This document shows positions 25,043-37,080 of a stretch of 64,000 bases of DNA, piece after piece. The position numbers and the translations under genes were made by a program. Each line of letters begins with the position of its first letter. Position 1 is the stretch's first letter. Below the pieces are notes generated by a model. That model made no database searches and was not told where the DNA came from. It saw nothing but the letters and a program-made list of their open reading frames with translations. The stretch is from Misgurnus anguillicaudatus (taxonomy: Eukaryota; Chordata; Actinopteri; Cypriniformes; Cobitidae), in assembly GCF_027580225.2 (NCBI RefSeq), contig NC_073346.2, positions 11,062,001-11,126,000 on the forward strand, read 5' to 3'.

Positions 25043-25199
25043 TAGTTTAAAGGCCACACCTTAATCTGAAAGAATTAGCTAATTTCAAGCAAATCTTCCT
25101 CTTTATATTTAAATTATTAGGAAAATTAGTTTTAAATCATGCAGTTCTAATGGCAGACTATAACATCATGTTAGGTTTTATTTACCCAACTGTTACTGC

Positions 25200-26095
25200 T
25201 TTGTTTATGTAAATTAGGAAAAGTCATATCTCAGGTGTACTACAGGGATCAGTTTTAGGCCCTCTCCTCTTCTCACTATACATGCTTCCTTTAGGAGATA
25301 TCAGGAACCACAACGTAAATGATCAATGTTATGCTGATGATACCCAGCTATATCCTCAGTGATATCTACCTGTTTTCTAAACAGACTGTATTATTGATAT
25401 CAAGTAAGTATGGTAACCAAACAGTTGACGGCACCCATCAACTTCCATAGTATTTTTTTCTATTTTTTATTTATTAAAATATCTTATTTTTTGTTTAAAA
25501 ATAAAAAAAGAAATACAGGTTTAGAACAAATGAGGGTAAATGATGAAAGAATTTTCATTTTTGGATAAACTATCCATTTTATAACCAGATAGTGATGTAA
25601 ATTTGAGAAATATTTTGAATGTATGTCACATCATTCTTCCATCTTAGAAATTGTTTTAAAAACGATATGCTTTCTAATTCAGAAGTTGAGAAGCTTATTC
25701 ATATATTTATGGATTTACAAATTGATTATTATAATTCATTGCTGGGTGGGTGTCCTGCAGGCAAGGAAAATACATAATGCTTATATGAAAGAAATATGTT
25801 CAAATAAGCCCAATTATCAATACTGAACTTGCTGCCTATAAAGTTTGGCATACATTTTCAAATCTTTGAATTTATTAATAATTCTAAGGCTTTCCCAAAC
25901 TATTTCCAGATTACAATTACATACTGTACATTGTAGTCTGAAATTCTGGCCTCTTAATTATTCCTATAATATTAAATTTTCCTACTTGGCCCTTAAGCTT
26001 TGGAATAAATGATCAGGATTCAGCCACACTCAATGAATTTAATTCTAAAGACTCATCTTATTAACCAAGAATTCAACCACTTAATTGTCTTAACA
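25200..26095 (+). pseudogene. Decayed LINE reverse transcriptase
   Basis: In one frame near 25233-25375 it reads [20 protein letters not shown] and [11 protein letters not shown], the F/Y-A-D-D active-site block of non-LTR reverse transcriptases. Further 3', YYNSLLGGCPAGK and a VWH-like stretch are typical of the downstream part. Interrupted by a repeat at about 25405-25590 and by stops. Confidence 0.75.
25405..25590. repeat. Dispersed repeat family D, copy 1 (inside the LINE)
   Basis: Shares GGCACCCATCAACTTCCATAG and GGATAAACTATCCAT-type ends with 59190-59395 and 60617-60838 (AGGGATAGTTCACCCAAAAA family). Confidence 0.55.
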
Positions 26096-26519
26096 TATTT
26101 ACACCACAATAATTAGCTATACAAAAAAAAAAATGCAGTACGAAGTTGAAACAACTTGGTTTTGCAAGTCAATTCAACCTACTATTTTAAGTTTTGGCTT
26201 AAAAAAGTTAAATTCAAGTTGAAATTGTTTAACTTAATTTTTTAAACATGCATTTTAGTCTGGGACTAAGCACTGTCCGGGAAACCGGCCCTTAGTGTTA
26301 TAAATGGCATTTAACACAAAATTCACAACTATCATTGAATAAACTTGATTCTCCACAAAAAGACACACAAAACTGCATTTTTATGTGCATTGTAATGTAA
26401 AGAAAAATACAATAAAATGTGCTGAACAGGGTTCATGTAAGTAAACACTAATTATAATGATGCAAATTATCATTTACAACAAAACATCAATAATATAAGA
26501 GCTTAAACCTATATGACAT

Positions 26520-26830
26520 TTGATTAACAAATATTTAAGTCTGGACCAAGATTGTATTTGAAATGGGTAAAATCTTTGATAAAAAGTTGGTTTTGGATCC
26601 TCTGTTGTTGATCCTCGGTCTGCCGGATAAAGCTTTGACTTTATCAAATGAAAAGAGATTTTACAATCTTCTCACATTTGCAGCCAGGAAAAAACATATT
26701 ATTGAGATGGATAAGTGTAGGGTCAACAAATACGACTTCCGGAAGATGCACCGAAATCCTGGACGGGATGCGTCCGGGAAGAATGGCACGTATGGTCACC
26801 CTAGATAAGTGATAAGACTCCGTCCAACTA
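26520..26830 (+). pseudogene. Possible LINE ORF2 C-terminal remnant
   Basis: The frame 26563-26808 contains LILGLPDKALTLSNEKRFYN then LLTFAARKKHIIE, a pattern I associate with L1-like ORF2 ends in fish. The frame stays open for 81 codons, but nothing upstream supports a gene. Confidence 0.4.
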
Positions 26831-27083
26831 TATCTGGATGGTACAAGTTTTTAATGGAACTAATCCTATTGCATATTTAACATGTTTTATTAATGGTCAA
26901 CCAGAACAGTTTATGTCTGGAAGCCTTATATCAGTAAGCTTCGGATTGATGTGTCAACTGATGAATATTTTTCATATTCATTGAGTGCATGAATTTTCGA
27001 ACTTTTGTATTTTGTATATTGTATATTAACTGTGTATTTAGTGTGGTTATCCACTTAATTTTCAAGTATCTCATTTTTCCCTT

Positions 27084-27625
27084 TTAGCATAGCTTAGCAT
27101 AATCCATTGAATCTGATTATACCATTAGCATTGCGCTAAAAATGCAAAAAAAATAAAAAAATTATATTACGCAACAGCCAAATGTTTTTTTTTTTTTTTG
27201 CTATTTAATAGTCCCCTTAGTAACTTTCAATAGCAGGGGACTATTCTCATGTGCTGCGTAATATCATTGCGCCTCCTGCAGCCATGTTACAGCAGCAAAG
27301 TCCTTGATTATTACGCCAGAATGAGATTATAGTTCCTATCTGCCTAGAAAATCACAACTTTTAATTTTCCGTCTGACTTAGTACACGATGTGACTACAGA
27401 AAAGTCAAGTTTTAAATAGGAAAAATATCAAAACTCTTTGGTTATTTTTTAGCGCAATGCTAATGGTCTAATCAGATTCAATGGATTATGCTAAGCTATG
27501 CTAAAAGTGCTAGCGCCAGACCTGGAGATCAGCTAACTGGATTCCAAAACGGTAAAAATCAAATGTTTAACTCTAGAGAAGCTGGAAAATGAGCATATTT
27601 TCAAAAAAAGTGGAGTGTCCCTTTA
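27084..27625. repeat. Dispersed repeat family A, copy 2
   Basis: Palindromic: TAGCATAGCTTAGCATAATCC near the left and GGATTATGCTAAGCTATGCTA near 27485. Ends AAAAGTGGAGTGTCCCTTTAA, the complement of copy 1's start. Confidence 0.75.
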
Positions 27626-28174
27626 AAGTAAAGTAAAGACAACATCAGGGTTAAAACAATGGCACTGATATATGTTAAGATATGTCAGTACAAGCTGTTG
27701 TTAAATTAAGGCAGCTCAAACATGCATTTCAGTCTGAGACTAGGATAAGCCCTGTCCTCAAAACCACCCCTAAAAGTGTGAGCAAAAGATTAACATAAGG
27801 TTTACACCTTTAATTCTTCGCAGGTATTACAACCTAGCTTGAGATTTCTAAGAGACCACTAGAGGGCCATGTTGACTTATGAATGAAGATGAACCCACTG
27901 TAGTGCTCTTGATTATTGCAAGTAATCACTTATGTTTACTTTTTCTGCTAAAATTGTGTCTGTTGGTATATTTTAACACTGATCAGAAAACTAAAAACTG
28001 GTCTATAACTATTTTAAATATTGGTTTTGATAGAGAAATAACTGTACATGTTGGAGGGATGCAAACATAATTTGGACTTTAATGGTACGCCTGAACATCC
28101 TCCTCAGCTCTCAGGGCAGAAGACAAAAAGCTTCAGCCAAATCAAGCTGTGAGTCAAATGCAGATCTGTGCTTT

Positions 28175-28441
28175 CCCTACTGAAAAATCCAGCTAAGACC
28201 AGCATAAGATGGTGAACTGGTTTTAGCTGGTCTCCCAGCTTGGTTTTAGCTGGTGTAGCAGCTGGTCTAGCTGTGTTTTGGTCACTTTTTAAGCTGGACT
28301 TAGCTGGTCAGGCTCGAAGACCAGCTGACTCAACAGCTTGACCAGGCTGAGAGGACCAGCTTAAACCAGCTACTGCCACCTTAAACTAGCAAAAACCAGC
28401 TACCAGCTTATGCTGGTCTTAGCTGGATTTGTTTAGTAGGG
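28175..28441. mobile_element. AGCTGGTTT-rich MITE, second copy
   Basis: Ends CCCTACTGAAAAATCCAGCT and ...AGCTGGATTTGTTTAGTAGGG; same family as 23812-24402. Confidence 0.75.
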
Positions 28442-29935
28442 TTAATATCACAGCATATATATTAAGTATTAAGTAAGGCATTTTAAAAGCGCTATGTAAG
28501 GCAAACGCCCCCATAGATGTTTCTAGTTGAATCACTGTTAAATGTCACTAAAATATCTATCTGCAGTCAAGCCTGATGCACACTTTCCTGCAATGTTAAC
28601 AAAAAGCTTTGTTCCTCTTAAGGCTTTAGTCATTTTTGTTATAGCACGTGCTTGCCAATAATAATGCTGCAGACACAAATGTATGATAATTTGGCACTCA
28701 GAATTGTTTTTCACAAGTGTAGTTATGTAAGTTTGTTGCAGACAACTAGTGGAAACATGTCATCCTTAAAACCTATAAACAGGTCTCTTGTTGCAACATG
28801 CAACCCAAGAAATTCTTTTTTTAGCCCAGGAATAATTAAGCACATTGTCTAAAATCAGATTTCAAAGGCGTTTTGGATCAAAACTGCAGATTTGAGTTGA
28901 AAGTCTGAGTGTCAACATGACTACCCCTGAATGAACCTCAGCCAAAGGCTGGTCCACGTCAAACTGAGGTCTGTTTCCAGGGGAAAGTCCTGCTGTGAAA
29001 ATATGACTTGAACTTCTTCCTCAAGTTTTTAATTTTAGTACAGACCTCAGGCCAAAAACGGCAGACAATAAATGCACAGTGAAAACGCAACACGGAGTTC
29101 CCCTGGTGGTTTCAGAAGAGCTGAATTATACTGGAAAGGGAGACGTAAACCGAGAGCGGACAACACACAAAACAAGGAAGACATACACAAAATAAGGAAG
29201 AGGAACAGGTTGTGTTACTGCAAAGAGCACATTTTAATAACTTTACCATCAAGCTCTCATAATTCCTACCAGTCATCCCTGTGACCTTCTTTTAAAATAC
29301 TCAGAAACAGCCTTGCCTTTATTTGTGGTGAACTAGCCGCTTGAACTCCCTCTAATGGTTTCTTCGCTTGTTTAGCATGGCGAAAGATGAATGAAATGTG
29401 GTACCCTGAGCCACTAGAAAATAATTGGCTCTGTAAGCCAGACATTGACAGAACTTTGAGAATGAACCGTACTATTTATATTGACTGTTTTGCTCTGTCA
29501 CATCTGCTGCAGAACATGTTTATGATGAGACGGAGTCTTGCGGCCTGTGTTAGATAAACTTTACTTTTGCATTTCAAACTACTCTACCCACTTGCTGCTT
29601 TTAAGCCATACTAAACACACAGATGCCAGGCTAGTTCAATCAGCGCAGTATCTTTCTAGTTGCTAGTGCAGGTTTGCGATAGCAGCATTTTTCTGGGAAG
29701 TATTGTAACCCCAAGGCGTTAGGTGTATTGAAAAGATTATTTTTGGTTTTCAAAAAATGTGTAGGGGGAACACTTTTTGTTTCAGTCAGTAAAAATAACA
29801 GCTTTAAACAAGTCGAAACAGTTCCACAGACAGATGCTTTAATGTTATGCCAAAAATGAAAGCACATGGCATTTAAAATGCATGGAAATCCTCAACAAAG
29901 AAGATATTTTCTCCCTCATTCTGTCAAGAGTAGCA
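28442..29935. other. Intergenic, unassigned
   Basis: Between carmil1 and the DcR3-like gene; unique-looking, no gene seen. Confidence 0.4.
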
Positions 29936-29957
29936 AAATAAAATAAAATAAAATAAA
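29936..29957. repeat. (AAAAT)n microsatellite
   Basis: Four AAAAT-type units downstream of the tnfrsf6b 3' end. Confidence 0.85.
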
Positions 29958-30017
29958 GATTGAGCATGTCACACAATATGTACATTTATAAACATATAAC
30001 AAACAACAGTAACATAG

Positions 30018-30023
30018 TTTAAT
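30018..30023 (-). terminator. Candidate poly(A) signal of tnfrsf6b
   Basis: ATTAAA on the minus strand about 60 bases after the stop; no AATAAA is seen on this strand between the stop and 29,880. Confidence 0.3.
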
Positions 30024-30081
30024 GCATTACGTGAGAGGTTTACTGGCCTAAAGTACAAAATCCTAAAAAAATCTAATAACT

Positions 30082-30392
30082 TCAATAATACTGTGAACTA
30101 TTTATATCACACTTTGAGATATCTAACTTTTTAAAAATTTTGAAGAGTTTTTCTGCTACATGGTGCATGCCCTTTGACTTAAGTAACTTGGGCAATTCCT
30201 TCAGCTGGTCTATACTGGCATCATTAATACATTCTGAAATGAAACTAAGTAAAAGGGTTTTCTTTGAAGAATGAATGCTGTGCCTTTCCCGTCTCGGGCA
30301 CAGATATCTCACAATCATCTTCAGTTTGGAGAGCCGCATTTTCTGATGAGCAAAGAAGCGCGGCAGGAAATCCTTCAGTATGCTAAGACCAC
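30082..30392 (-). CDS. tnfrsf6b: tnfrsf6b last exon (C-terminal helical domain)
   Basis: Acceptor TTTTCCTATAG|GTGGTC; joins exon 3 in phase 1 to read DG-GLSILKDFLPRFF. 102 residues, strongly helical and basic (MRLSKLKMIVRYLCPRRERH, KSKGMHHVAEKLFKIFKK), stop at 30082-30084. The spacing of FF..Q....LSKLK...RYL and LKELPKLLKSKGM resembles the DcR3 tail. No extra exon is needed between exon 3 and this one, because the phases already agree. Confidence 0.85.
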
Positions 30393-33300
30393 CTATAGGA
30401 AAAACAAATACAAAATCTTTAAAAAGGTGATTTGCAGTTTCTGTCTATTTTCTAGCAAGAACACACTGTTGAAAAATACAGTAAAATGTAAAAATAGTGT
30501 GTGCAATTTAGAAAATCCTGGTGTGAAAATACAGTATTTATTGAAAAATTATATTGCATATTTTAAACTTAAAGGATGGGGTGGTCTAAAGCAATTTCAT
30601 GCATTCTGACTTATCACTTTTAGGGTGCATGCACACCAAAGCTTTTACGTCCAGTACATGTTTTTAATTGGAAGCGCGTCGTTTTTCAAAAAATCCAGCA
30701 GCTAGCATTGTTTTTCTGCGCTGAAAGTCGGCGCTCAGTGTTTTTTTTTTCGCGCCGAGAGTTGAAAAATATTTAACTTTGAGTAAAAAGCTCAGCTCGT
30801 CAATGTCTGTTCTCACATGGCCGTCCAATCACAGTGGAGTATGGGCGGGACATTACCACAGCAACCAACCGGCTGACAGCTGAAGTATTACAGCTAGCAA
30901 AGCGCTCGGCTGAAGAAAGCTGGCACTCAGCTAATAAACAGCTGGCATTCGCCATCCTCCAGGTGTTTTCAGACACGTTTAAAAGTTTTGGTTTGCACAA
31001 CTACTAACTTTGAGTAAAAATCTCAGCTCGTCAACGTCAGTTCTCACATGGCCATCCAATCACAGTGGAGGAGGGGCGCACAACAACCAACCGGCGCATC
31101 GTACAATGACTGATAAACAAAGCAGAAGTATCACATCAATCAAAGCGCCCAGCTGAAGAAACCTGGCAGTCAGCTGAAAAAAGCTGGCAGTCGGCGTCCG
31201 CGTGGCGTTTCAGCACGTTTAAACGTGTTGGTGTGCACACCCCCTTAAAGAGTTGGAAACCAATTACCTAATGCTAAACATAGGCAAAGTGTCAAAAAAG
31301 CTGTTGGACGTTTGACAGAGTATGCTGAATGCACTTTGCCAGGTTTTGAAATGTTTTTTTAATCCTGAATGACTCATAAGTAACAATCTTGCTTTATTTC
31401 TTTTATAGGACATTTTAGTGCAGGAAGTACAGTGGATGTCCTTATATGGGTATTTCACCTAGAATAGCGCACGTACACACCAACCAAGAGCTGACACGAA
31501 ATCAACGTCACCACAAAAGAGTATAAGCTTGTTCAGCTTCCCAATGAACCCAGGATTATAGAAACAATGGATATAGTTTGTTTATCCGAGGTAGCAACGG
31601 AGTTGTGCGTCGTGTAAAGTCTCTTTAGGATATATGCAGGATGTACTCTATATGTACTCAAGATTAACATGAGATAAGCAGAAACAGCATGTGTTATGTA
31701 AGCTTAAATGAAAGAGTTTAAAGTAGGGAGGTTCTTCCTCATGGAGAAATACGGTTACATACTTTGGTATTAATATAGTAAAAACAATAGTTAACGGTGT
31801 GTAATTTTAGCGGCATCTACTGGTGAGGTTGCAGACTGCAACCAACAAATCAGTTCAAAGCTTATCCCTCGCTCTTGAAATACATAGAGAAGCTACGGTA
31901 GCTGCCACAGGACAAGCATGTCATCATTGGAGACCATAGATATGTACACTGGATGTCGCCTTGGCTACGGCAGTTCATTGGAACGAATGCGTCAAATAGA
32001 GCTGCCATTTTGAAACAGGGGAGCCCTGCATCAGCGTCAAATGGTGTAACGGAAATAAAATCACCATAAATCGTCATGAATGCGATTTTCTAGGTTTTGT
32101 TTTGGTTCGTTCCAACAGTCAGACATGTATTTAGCACTGAGTCCAGAAAAAAATAAAAGTTTTGATATTATGAAAATCTACTTTTTCTAACTATAATGCA
32201 TAGTGCTAGTAGGCCTAACATCCATACGCAGCACAAAAGTCCGGCATCGTCCATGAATTCGAAGTACAGGCGGAGATAGCAGCGTTACCTACCTACTTCC
32301 TATGACAAGACCCCTGTTCCAAGATGGCGGCGGTTTTGACGCATGCTTAGAACCTAACTGTGCTTTCACACCGCCACCGGCGAGGGTGTCAATAAAAGCT
32401 CTGGCTGCCCTACTAACGATGCTATAGAAAAGGTGTAGTGGACGCTCTGATGCTCGAATGCATTCTCTGGAATCCTCTCAAGTGGATGTTTTCGCCTTAC
32501 GATTGGTTGCCGCCGAACGTTTCCACATGACGTGCCGCTGCCCGACAAGGCTCGCCGCTGGCTCTCATTGAAAATGAATGACTTCCGGCCACTTTGACGC
32601 TCTCGCCGGTGGCGGTATGACGGTACATTTACACTGGGCGTAAGTGTTAACGCTTAACGGAAGGCTTGTCTGAAGCGTGGCCAACAGCCAATCACAGTGG
32701 CCGGTACTTATGCTCCAGTCTTCCATAAACGTAATTGCCTGGCTCTGCCTAGGTTATTTGCATAAGGCGATCTGATTGGCTGACGCACGCATTGCCACTT
32801 GAAAAGTTAAGAAATGTTCAACTTCTGCCGCGAGCAACGGCATTGACGCGGCGCCAACGGATCCACAATTCTGTTCGGCAATGCATGACGTCACCCATTA
32901 AAAGTGAATGGGCGTCAACGCCTACGCCCCGTGTGAATGCACCGTGAAAGTACAGTAAGTAGACATCTAGTGTACATATCTATGATTGGAGACAACTTAG
33001 TAAAAAAGTTTGTCCATTAAATGTCGACTTCCATGTAAGTGTTTGTAGATAAAAACATCTCATTCTAAGGTAATAAAACATAACGGTTCATTATAAAAGG
33101 TCGTTATACACCCCTAATATTAGTATAGTTCTGTATATTATTTTGCATTTCTCTCAAGAGATCCTTTTAAAATTACGCACCTTTAAATTCTTAAATAGTG
33201 TAGACATGAGACGTCGAGCGATCACTATGAACGTGCTAATTTTCAAATACGTTTTACTAAAATGTTTGAAAAGATTTTTTCATGTGTATCATCATGAACT

Positions 33301-34338
33301 GACTGCGAACGCCGCCTCTGCCCTACTGTATGTTACCAATTAAACCCCTCTCAGCTAAAACTTGCGTATACTGTATTACGAAAAGTTAAAACAAAACACA
33401 AGAGTTAAACCAAATGAAACAAAGAAAGCTAAATAAATTTACCGTCATTGTTTAGCTCCTGGCACGTGGAGCATACGTTGTCATGCCACCTGGTTCCATT
33501 CAGCACCACAACACGACCCGCTGACGCACAATCAGTGTGATTAATGCAAGGCTCACTGGAGGACGTCACTCCTGAAAACGTGCCTCGCGGACACTTCGCG
33601 CATTTCGTATCGCATTGAACGGTACCTGCGGACACAAAACGTTTAACAAACTTCAGTCGTGAACAAAAAACATTTGAAACGAAAGCATGTATCAAACGTA
33701 AGAAATACCTTTCTTCTGAACGCCGTGTCCAGACGGACACTCGGAGTGCTGGATGCAGAAGTCAGCGTGCCAAAAGTAGCCATCGTTACATTCACAGACC
33801 CTGTTGTTTTTTGGCGTGCATTCTTCTTTCACGTGCTGGTTTTCCACACAGAAAACGCTGCAGTACAGACATTTCGGTATAAAGTTCCAGTACTGCGTAA
33901 AGTGCTCCTCTGGACACGGCGTGCACACGGTGTCTCGAGTTGGTGTGCAGTGCGCGCTCATGTGCGTCCCAGGTGGACAGCGAGGGCACGTGAGTAACTG
34001 TCCAGTGTGTGGGTCTTTGTGTTGGTAAGTGGGGACTTCTACTGTTGTTGCGTTAACGCCTGATACAAGCAGCATCATCACTAGAGCAGCCAACTGAGAT
34101 TTTTGAGATCATAATGTCAGATTATAAATGTGTATTACATACATGCAATTTAGCGTCAATCTACATGTTGATGTAATGAATTAGACTAGTAACCACAAAC
34201 AATTACAAGCATTGCCACAATAATCACACATTTCTTTAGTAGCATACAGTATTTGCTTACCATTTTGCTGGCTCGTCGTAAAAAGTTAGGAAACTCGAAT
34301 TCCATTTCCCGCAATTGAATTGCAATAGAGTCCTGCAT
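30082..34338 (-). CDS. tnfrsf6b: Decoy receptor 3-like secreted TNF receptor, four exons
   Basis: The join 34338-34261, 34093-33709, 33625-33443, 30392-30082 (minus strand) keeps frame with AG/GT at each junction. It gives 318 residues from the first ATG, or 307 and 293 from two later in-frame ATGs; mammalian DcR3 is 300. Signal peptide core LAALVMMLLVSGVNA, then cysteine-rich repeats with VPTYQHKDPHTG, CPRCPPGT and FTQYWNFIPKCLYCSVFC, which resemble DcR3 more than OPG. A single C-terminal helical module (TLLLSFISECINDASIDQL...) replaces OPG's two death-domain-like modules. There is no membrane segment. DcR3 family members neutralise FasL, LIGHT and TL1A; whether this fish protein does so is inference. 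It lies 4.8 kb downstream of tnfrsf11b in the same orientation. An OPG tandem duplicate is the main alternative. Confidence 0.85.
30622..31250. mobile_element. MITE with internal tandem duplication
   Basis: Ends GGGTGCATGCACACCAA and TTGGTGTGCACACCCCC are inverted. Inside, AACTTTGAGTAAAAA(G/T)CTCA occurs twice about 231 bp apart, each followed by CACATGGCC(G/A)TCCAATCACAG. Lies in the last intron of the DcR3-like gene. Confidence 0.75.
31791..33187. repeat. Dispersed repeat family C, copy 2, split
   Basis: Left part 31791-31934 (GTGTGTAATTTTAGCGGCAT...) and right part 32985-33187 (...CTCTCAAGAGATCCTTTTAAA) are the two halves of one family C copy; the middle is a later insertion. Confidence 0.75.
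31935..32984. mobile_element. MULE-like nonautonomous element, perfect 9-bp TSD
   Basis: Ends CATAGATATGTACACTGGAT and ...ATCTAGTGTACATATCTATG are inverted repeats over about 24 bp. ATTGGAGAC flanks both sides (31926-31934, 32985-32993). 9-bp duplications are typical of Mutator-like elements. The interior is GC-richer, with a nested palindrome (CACCGCCACCGGCGAGG near 32371, CTCGCCGGTGGCGGT near 32603). No transposase. Confidence 0.85.
33443..33625 (-). CDS. tnfrsf6b: tnfrsf6b exon 3 (CRD3-CRD4)
   Basis: Acceptor TGTCCGCAG|GTACCG, donor AATGACG|GTAAAT, 183 bp, phase 1 to phase 1. Reads TVQCDTKCAKCPRGTFSG..., CINHTDC, VLNGTRWHDNVCSTCQEL. Two sequons (NHT, NGT). Confidence 0.93.
33709..34093 (-). 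CDS. tnfrsf6b: tnfrsf6b exon 2 (signal peptide core and first CRDs)
   Basis: Acceptor AAAAATCTCAG|TTGGCTGCT; donor CAGAAGAAAG|GTATTT. TTG is simply the first codon (Leu) after the junction, not a start. Encodes the hydrophobic core, VPTYQHKDPHTGQLLTC, CPEEHFTQYWNF, NNRVCECNDGYFWHADFC and ends GVQKKG. NATT is a potential N-glycosylation site right after the signal peptide. Confidence 0.93.
34261..34338 (-). CDS. tnfrsf6b: tnfrsf6b exon 1 (start region; start codon ambiguous)
   Basis: The exon ends ...RRASKM with donor ATG|GTAAGC at 34261/34260, phase 0, matching exon 2. Three in-frame ATGs are possible: 34338 (MQDSIAI...), 34305 (MEFEFPNFLRRASKM) and 34263, the last codon of the exon. The middle start gives a good n-region (RR, K) before the hydrophobic core supplied by exon 2. 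The last one would leave a single codon in the exon and a minimal signal peptide. Confidence 0.65.
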
Positions 34339-34373
34339 CTGTGTGTGGATGGATGAACAAGGTGATACTGTAG

Positions 34374-34380
34374 CTTTTAT
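34374..34380 (-). promoter_or_regulatory. TATA-like box of the tnfrsf6b gene
   Basis: ATAAAAG on the minus strand (GGATAAAAGC context), 36 bases before the first in-frame ATG of exon 1. If functional, transcription would start near 34350, leaving a very short leader before the 34338 ATG and so favouring the 34305 start. Confidence 0.5.
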
Positions 34381-34383
34381 CCC

Positions 34384-35782
34384 TAGCCTAAATGTCACCT
34401 TGCTCCTCCACCCACACAGAGAGGCAGGACTGGTGATGCAGGTCTAGACATGATGATGCACTTTATTTACTATAAATCATGTGCTTGGTTCACTAAACTC
34501 ATTCAAAAGCTTTTATCTTCCGTAAAATAAAACCTTGTTTGTCGTTTTACCTGTTATAAAAGTTGCATTATGTGTGTCGTCCCCCCGTGTGGGTGCATTT
34601 AAGGCATCAGTGATGTTGCCATTTCATTGCACATTATGTGGGCTTTAAATACAGATTTAAGATACAGTATCATTACGGGTTTTTTAACGGTCTGTGGTTT
34701 TCTTATCAGTTTGTGCTTCACTGTTAAAGAAAAAAAAAACTTGGATAATATACCAATACTATAATACTTGGATTTGGAAGTCATTTCAACTTTTATTTTT
34801 TATCTTGACTATGCTGATTAAAGTTGATTATACTTAAAAAATTAAGTGAACATTTTTTTTACACTGTTGTTGTAAATTATGAGCAGAAATTATAAGCAAA
34901 GTTGAAATGCATAATATTGGAATAATGACGTCTTAATTATTGCATATAACGTCCTGTGTACAAAATCCAGAGACAGACACTACTTAAGTATTTTTATTTT
35001 CTATATAAAAGTAAATTTTCAAATATTCGTATTTTATCAGTGTTTTTCTTTGGAAAACATGCATTCCAAAGCATATTATCATAATTTTTACTCTACTACA
35101 TGAAATAATTTTAAGTTTTTGGTTTATTTTTAATATTTAAGTACATTTAAACATCTAGTCATTTTTTTTACTTTTTCTTAAGAAAAGTAAAAGTACACAA
35201 TTTTATGTATTAAATAAATTTTAATATGCAATATAAAAGGAATACACAGTATGATTCTATGCTTTAGAATGTAGTGAACAGTTTTACATTTTTTCCCAAG
35301 ACAATCTGATAAAGCACTGATGCTTGGAAAATGTAACTAAAATATTCAAGTAGTGTCCGCCTCTGACAAAATCATAAAAAATAAACTTCTGAATTAAAAA
35401 AAACTTGCTTTTCAAACTGAGATATGGGGACCCCAAAAAGATTCGTAATGGCCCCCAGAAAATGTGAGAAATCAGAACAAAAAATGGTAAAAGTCCACCA
35501 AACATTCGTTTATGTCCAACTGTTCATAAGTGTTTATCTCTTTTTCTACATTCTTTCTAGAACTGTTTATATTTGTTTTGTATTTTCTAGTGTGTTTTTA
35601 TTAATACAGTGGCCTTGTGTAAGAGTATTCTTTGTAAAATCTGATATCAAATAGTCTTGCAAATACATGTAACCTTTTCAAGTTCACACATTCATCATTA
35701 CTTTTAGGTATACCCAGTTATTTAAGATTGGAAACAATGTTTCTTTACAGCATCACATCTACTATTTATCTTTATACATAAA
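34384..35782. other. Intergenic, AT-rich
   Basis: Upstream of the DcR3-like promoter; no gene or bounded element recognised. Confidence 0.45.
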
Positions 35783-35790
35783 CATAAATT

Positions 35791-36046
35791 GGTAACACTT
35801 TACAATAAGGTTCATTAGTTAACATTAGTTAAACAAACCATGAGCAATGTTAGATTATAGAAATAAAGCTTTTAATTGTTTGTTCATGTTAGTTCACACT
35901 GCATTACTAACGTTAACAAGATTTGAATAAAGTATTAGTAATTGTTGAAATTAACATTAACAAAGATATGCTGTATAAGTGCAGTTCATTATTAGTTCAT
36001 GTAAACTAATGTAGTTAACTAATGAACCTTATTGTAAAGTGTTACC
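35791..36046. mobile_element. hAT-type MITE with perfect 8-bp TSD
   Basis: Ends GGTAACACTTTACAATAAGG and CCTTATTGTAAAGTGTTACC are perfect inverted repeats. CATAAATT occurs at 35783-35790 and 36047-36054. Confidence 0.92.
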
Positions 36047-36560
36047 CATAAATTGATATATTCTACGTAAGGGAAATGGTCTAACACATAATCTAAAATA
36101 GACAGAAACGCACACACACAGTTTGATAAACTAAAGGTCATTTAACTTCCACTCTCGAATGTTGGCGCCTATTTAAATGTTAGTGAAACTGGAAGTAATG
36201 ACAGTCGTGACATGTAAGCAACAGGTGTCTGAAGTCTCCATCGTTTCCAAATACATACAGTAATTGGAGTCCAATAAAATGTACCATTACACACTACCAA
36301 CTAATGTTATAATCATTGCATCATGTATAAAAAAATAGAAGGAAGAAGCCTCTGACTACTTTGGAAGTGCCAACAGGCAGTGATTTATTATTAGGATGCG
36401 TGTTTTACATAGATACACTGATGCCCTTGCAGATGTTTCAGTTTTCCACAGAATACATTGGAACAGACTGTTACGTAATGTACTACATGTGCTAAAGATT
36501 AACTCAGTTCACAAATATTTTATTATGCTTAATGTTAACTTGGCAGTCATAACAAATCTG

Positions 36561-37080
<520 letters not shown>

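Noticed and set aside
24661..25057. Cys-Val repeat proteins on the minus strand
   Set aside because: Translation of a CA microsatellite; no gene context.
31264..31372. Extra DcR3 exon (acceptor TCATTCAG, donor GCATTAG|GTAATT)
   Set aside because: It would end in phase 2, while the next exon needs phase 1, and there is no similarity to the family; exon 3 joins the last exon directly.
33659..34028. Plus-strand frames opposite the DcR3-like exons
   Set aside because: Antisense shadows of cysteine-rich exons with supported splice sites on the minus strand.
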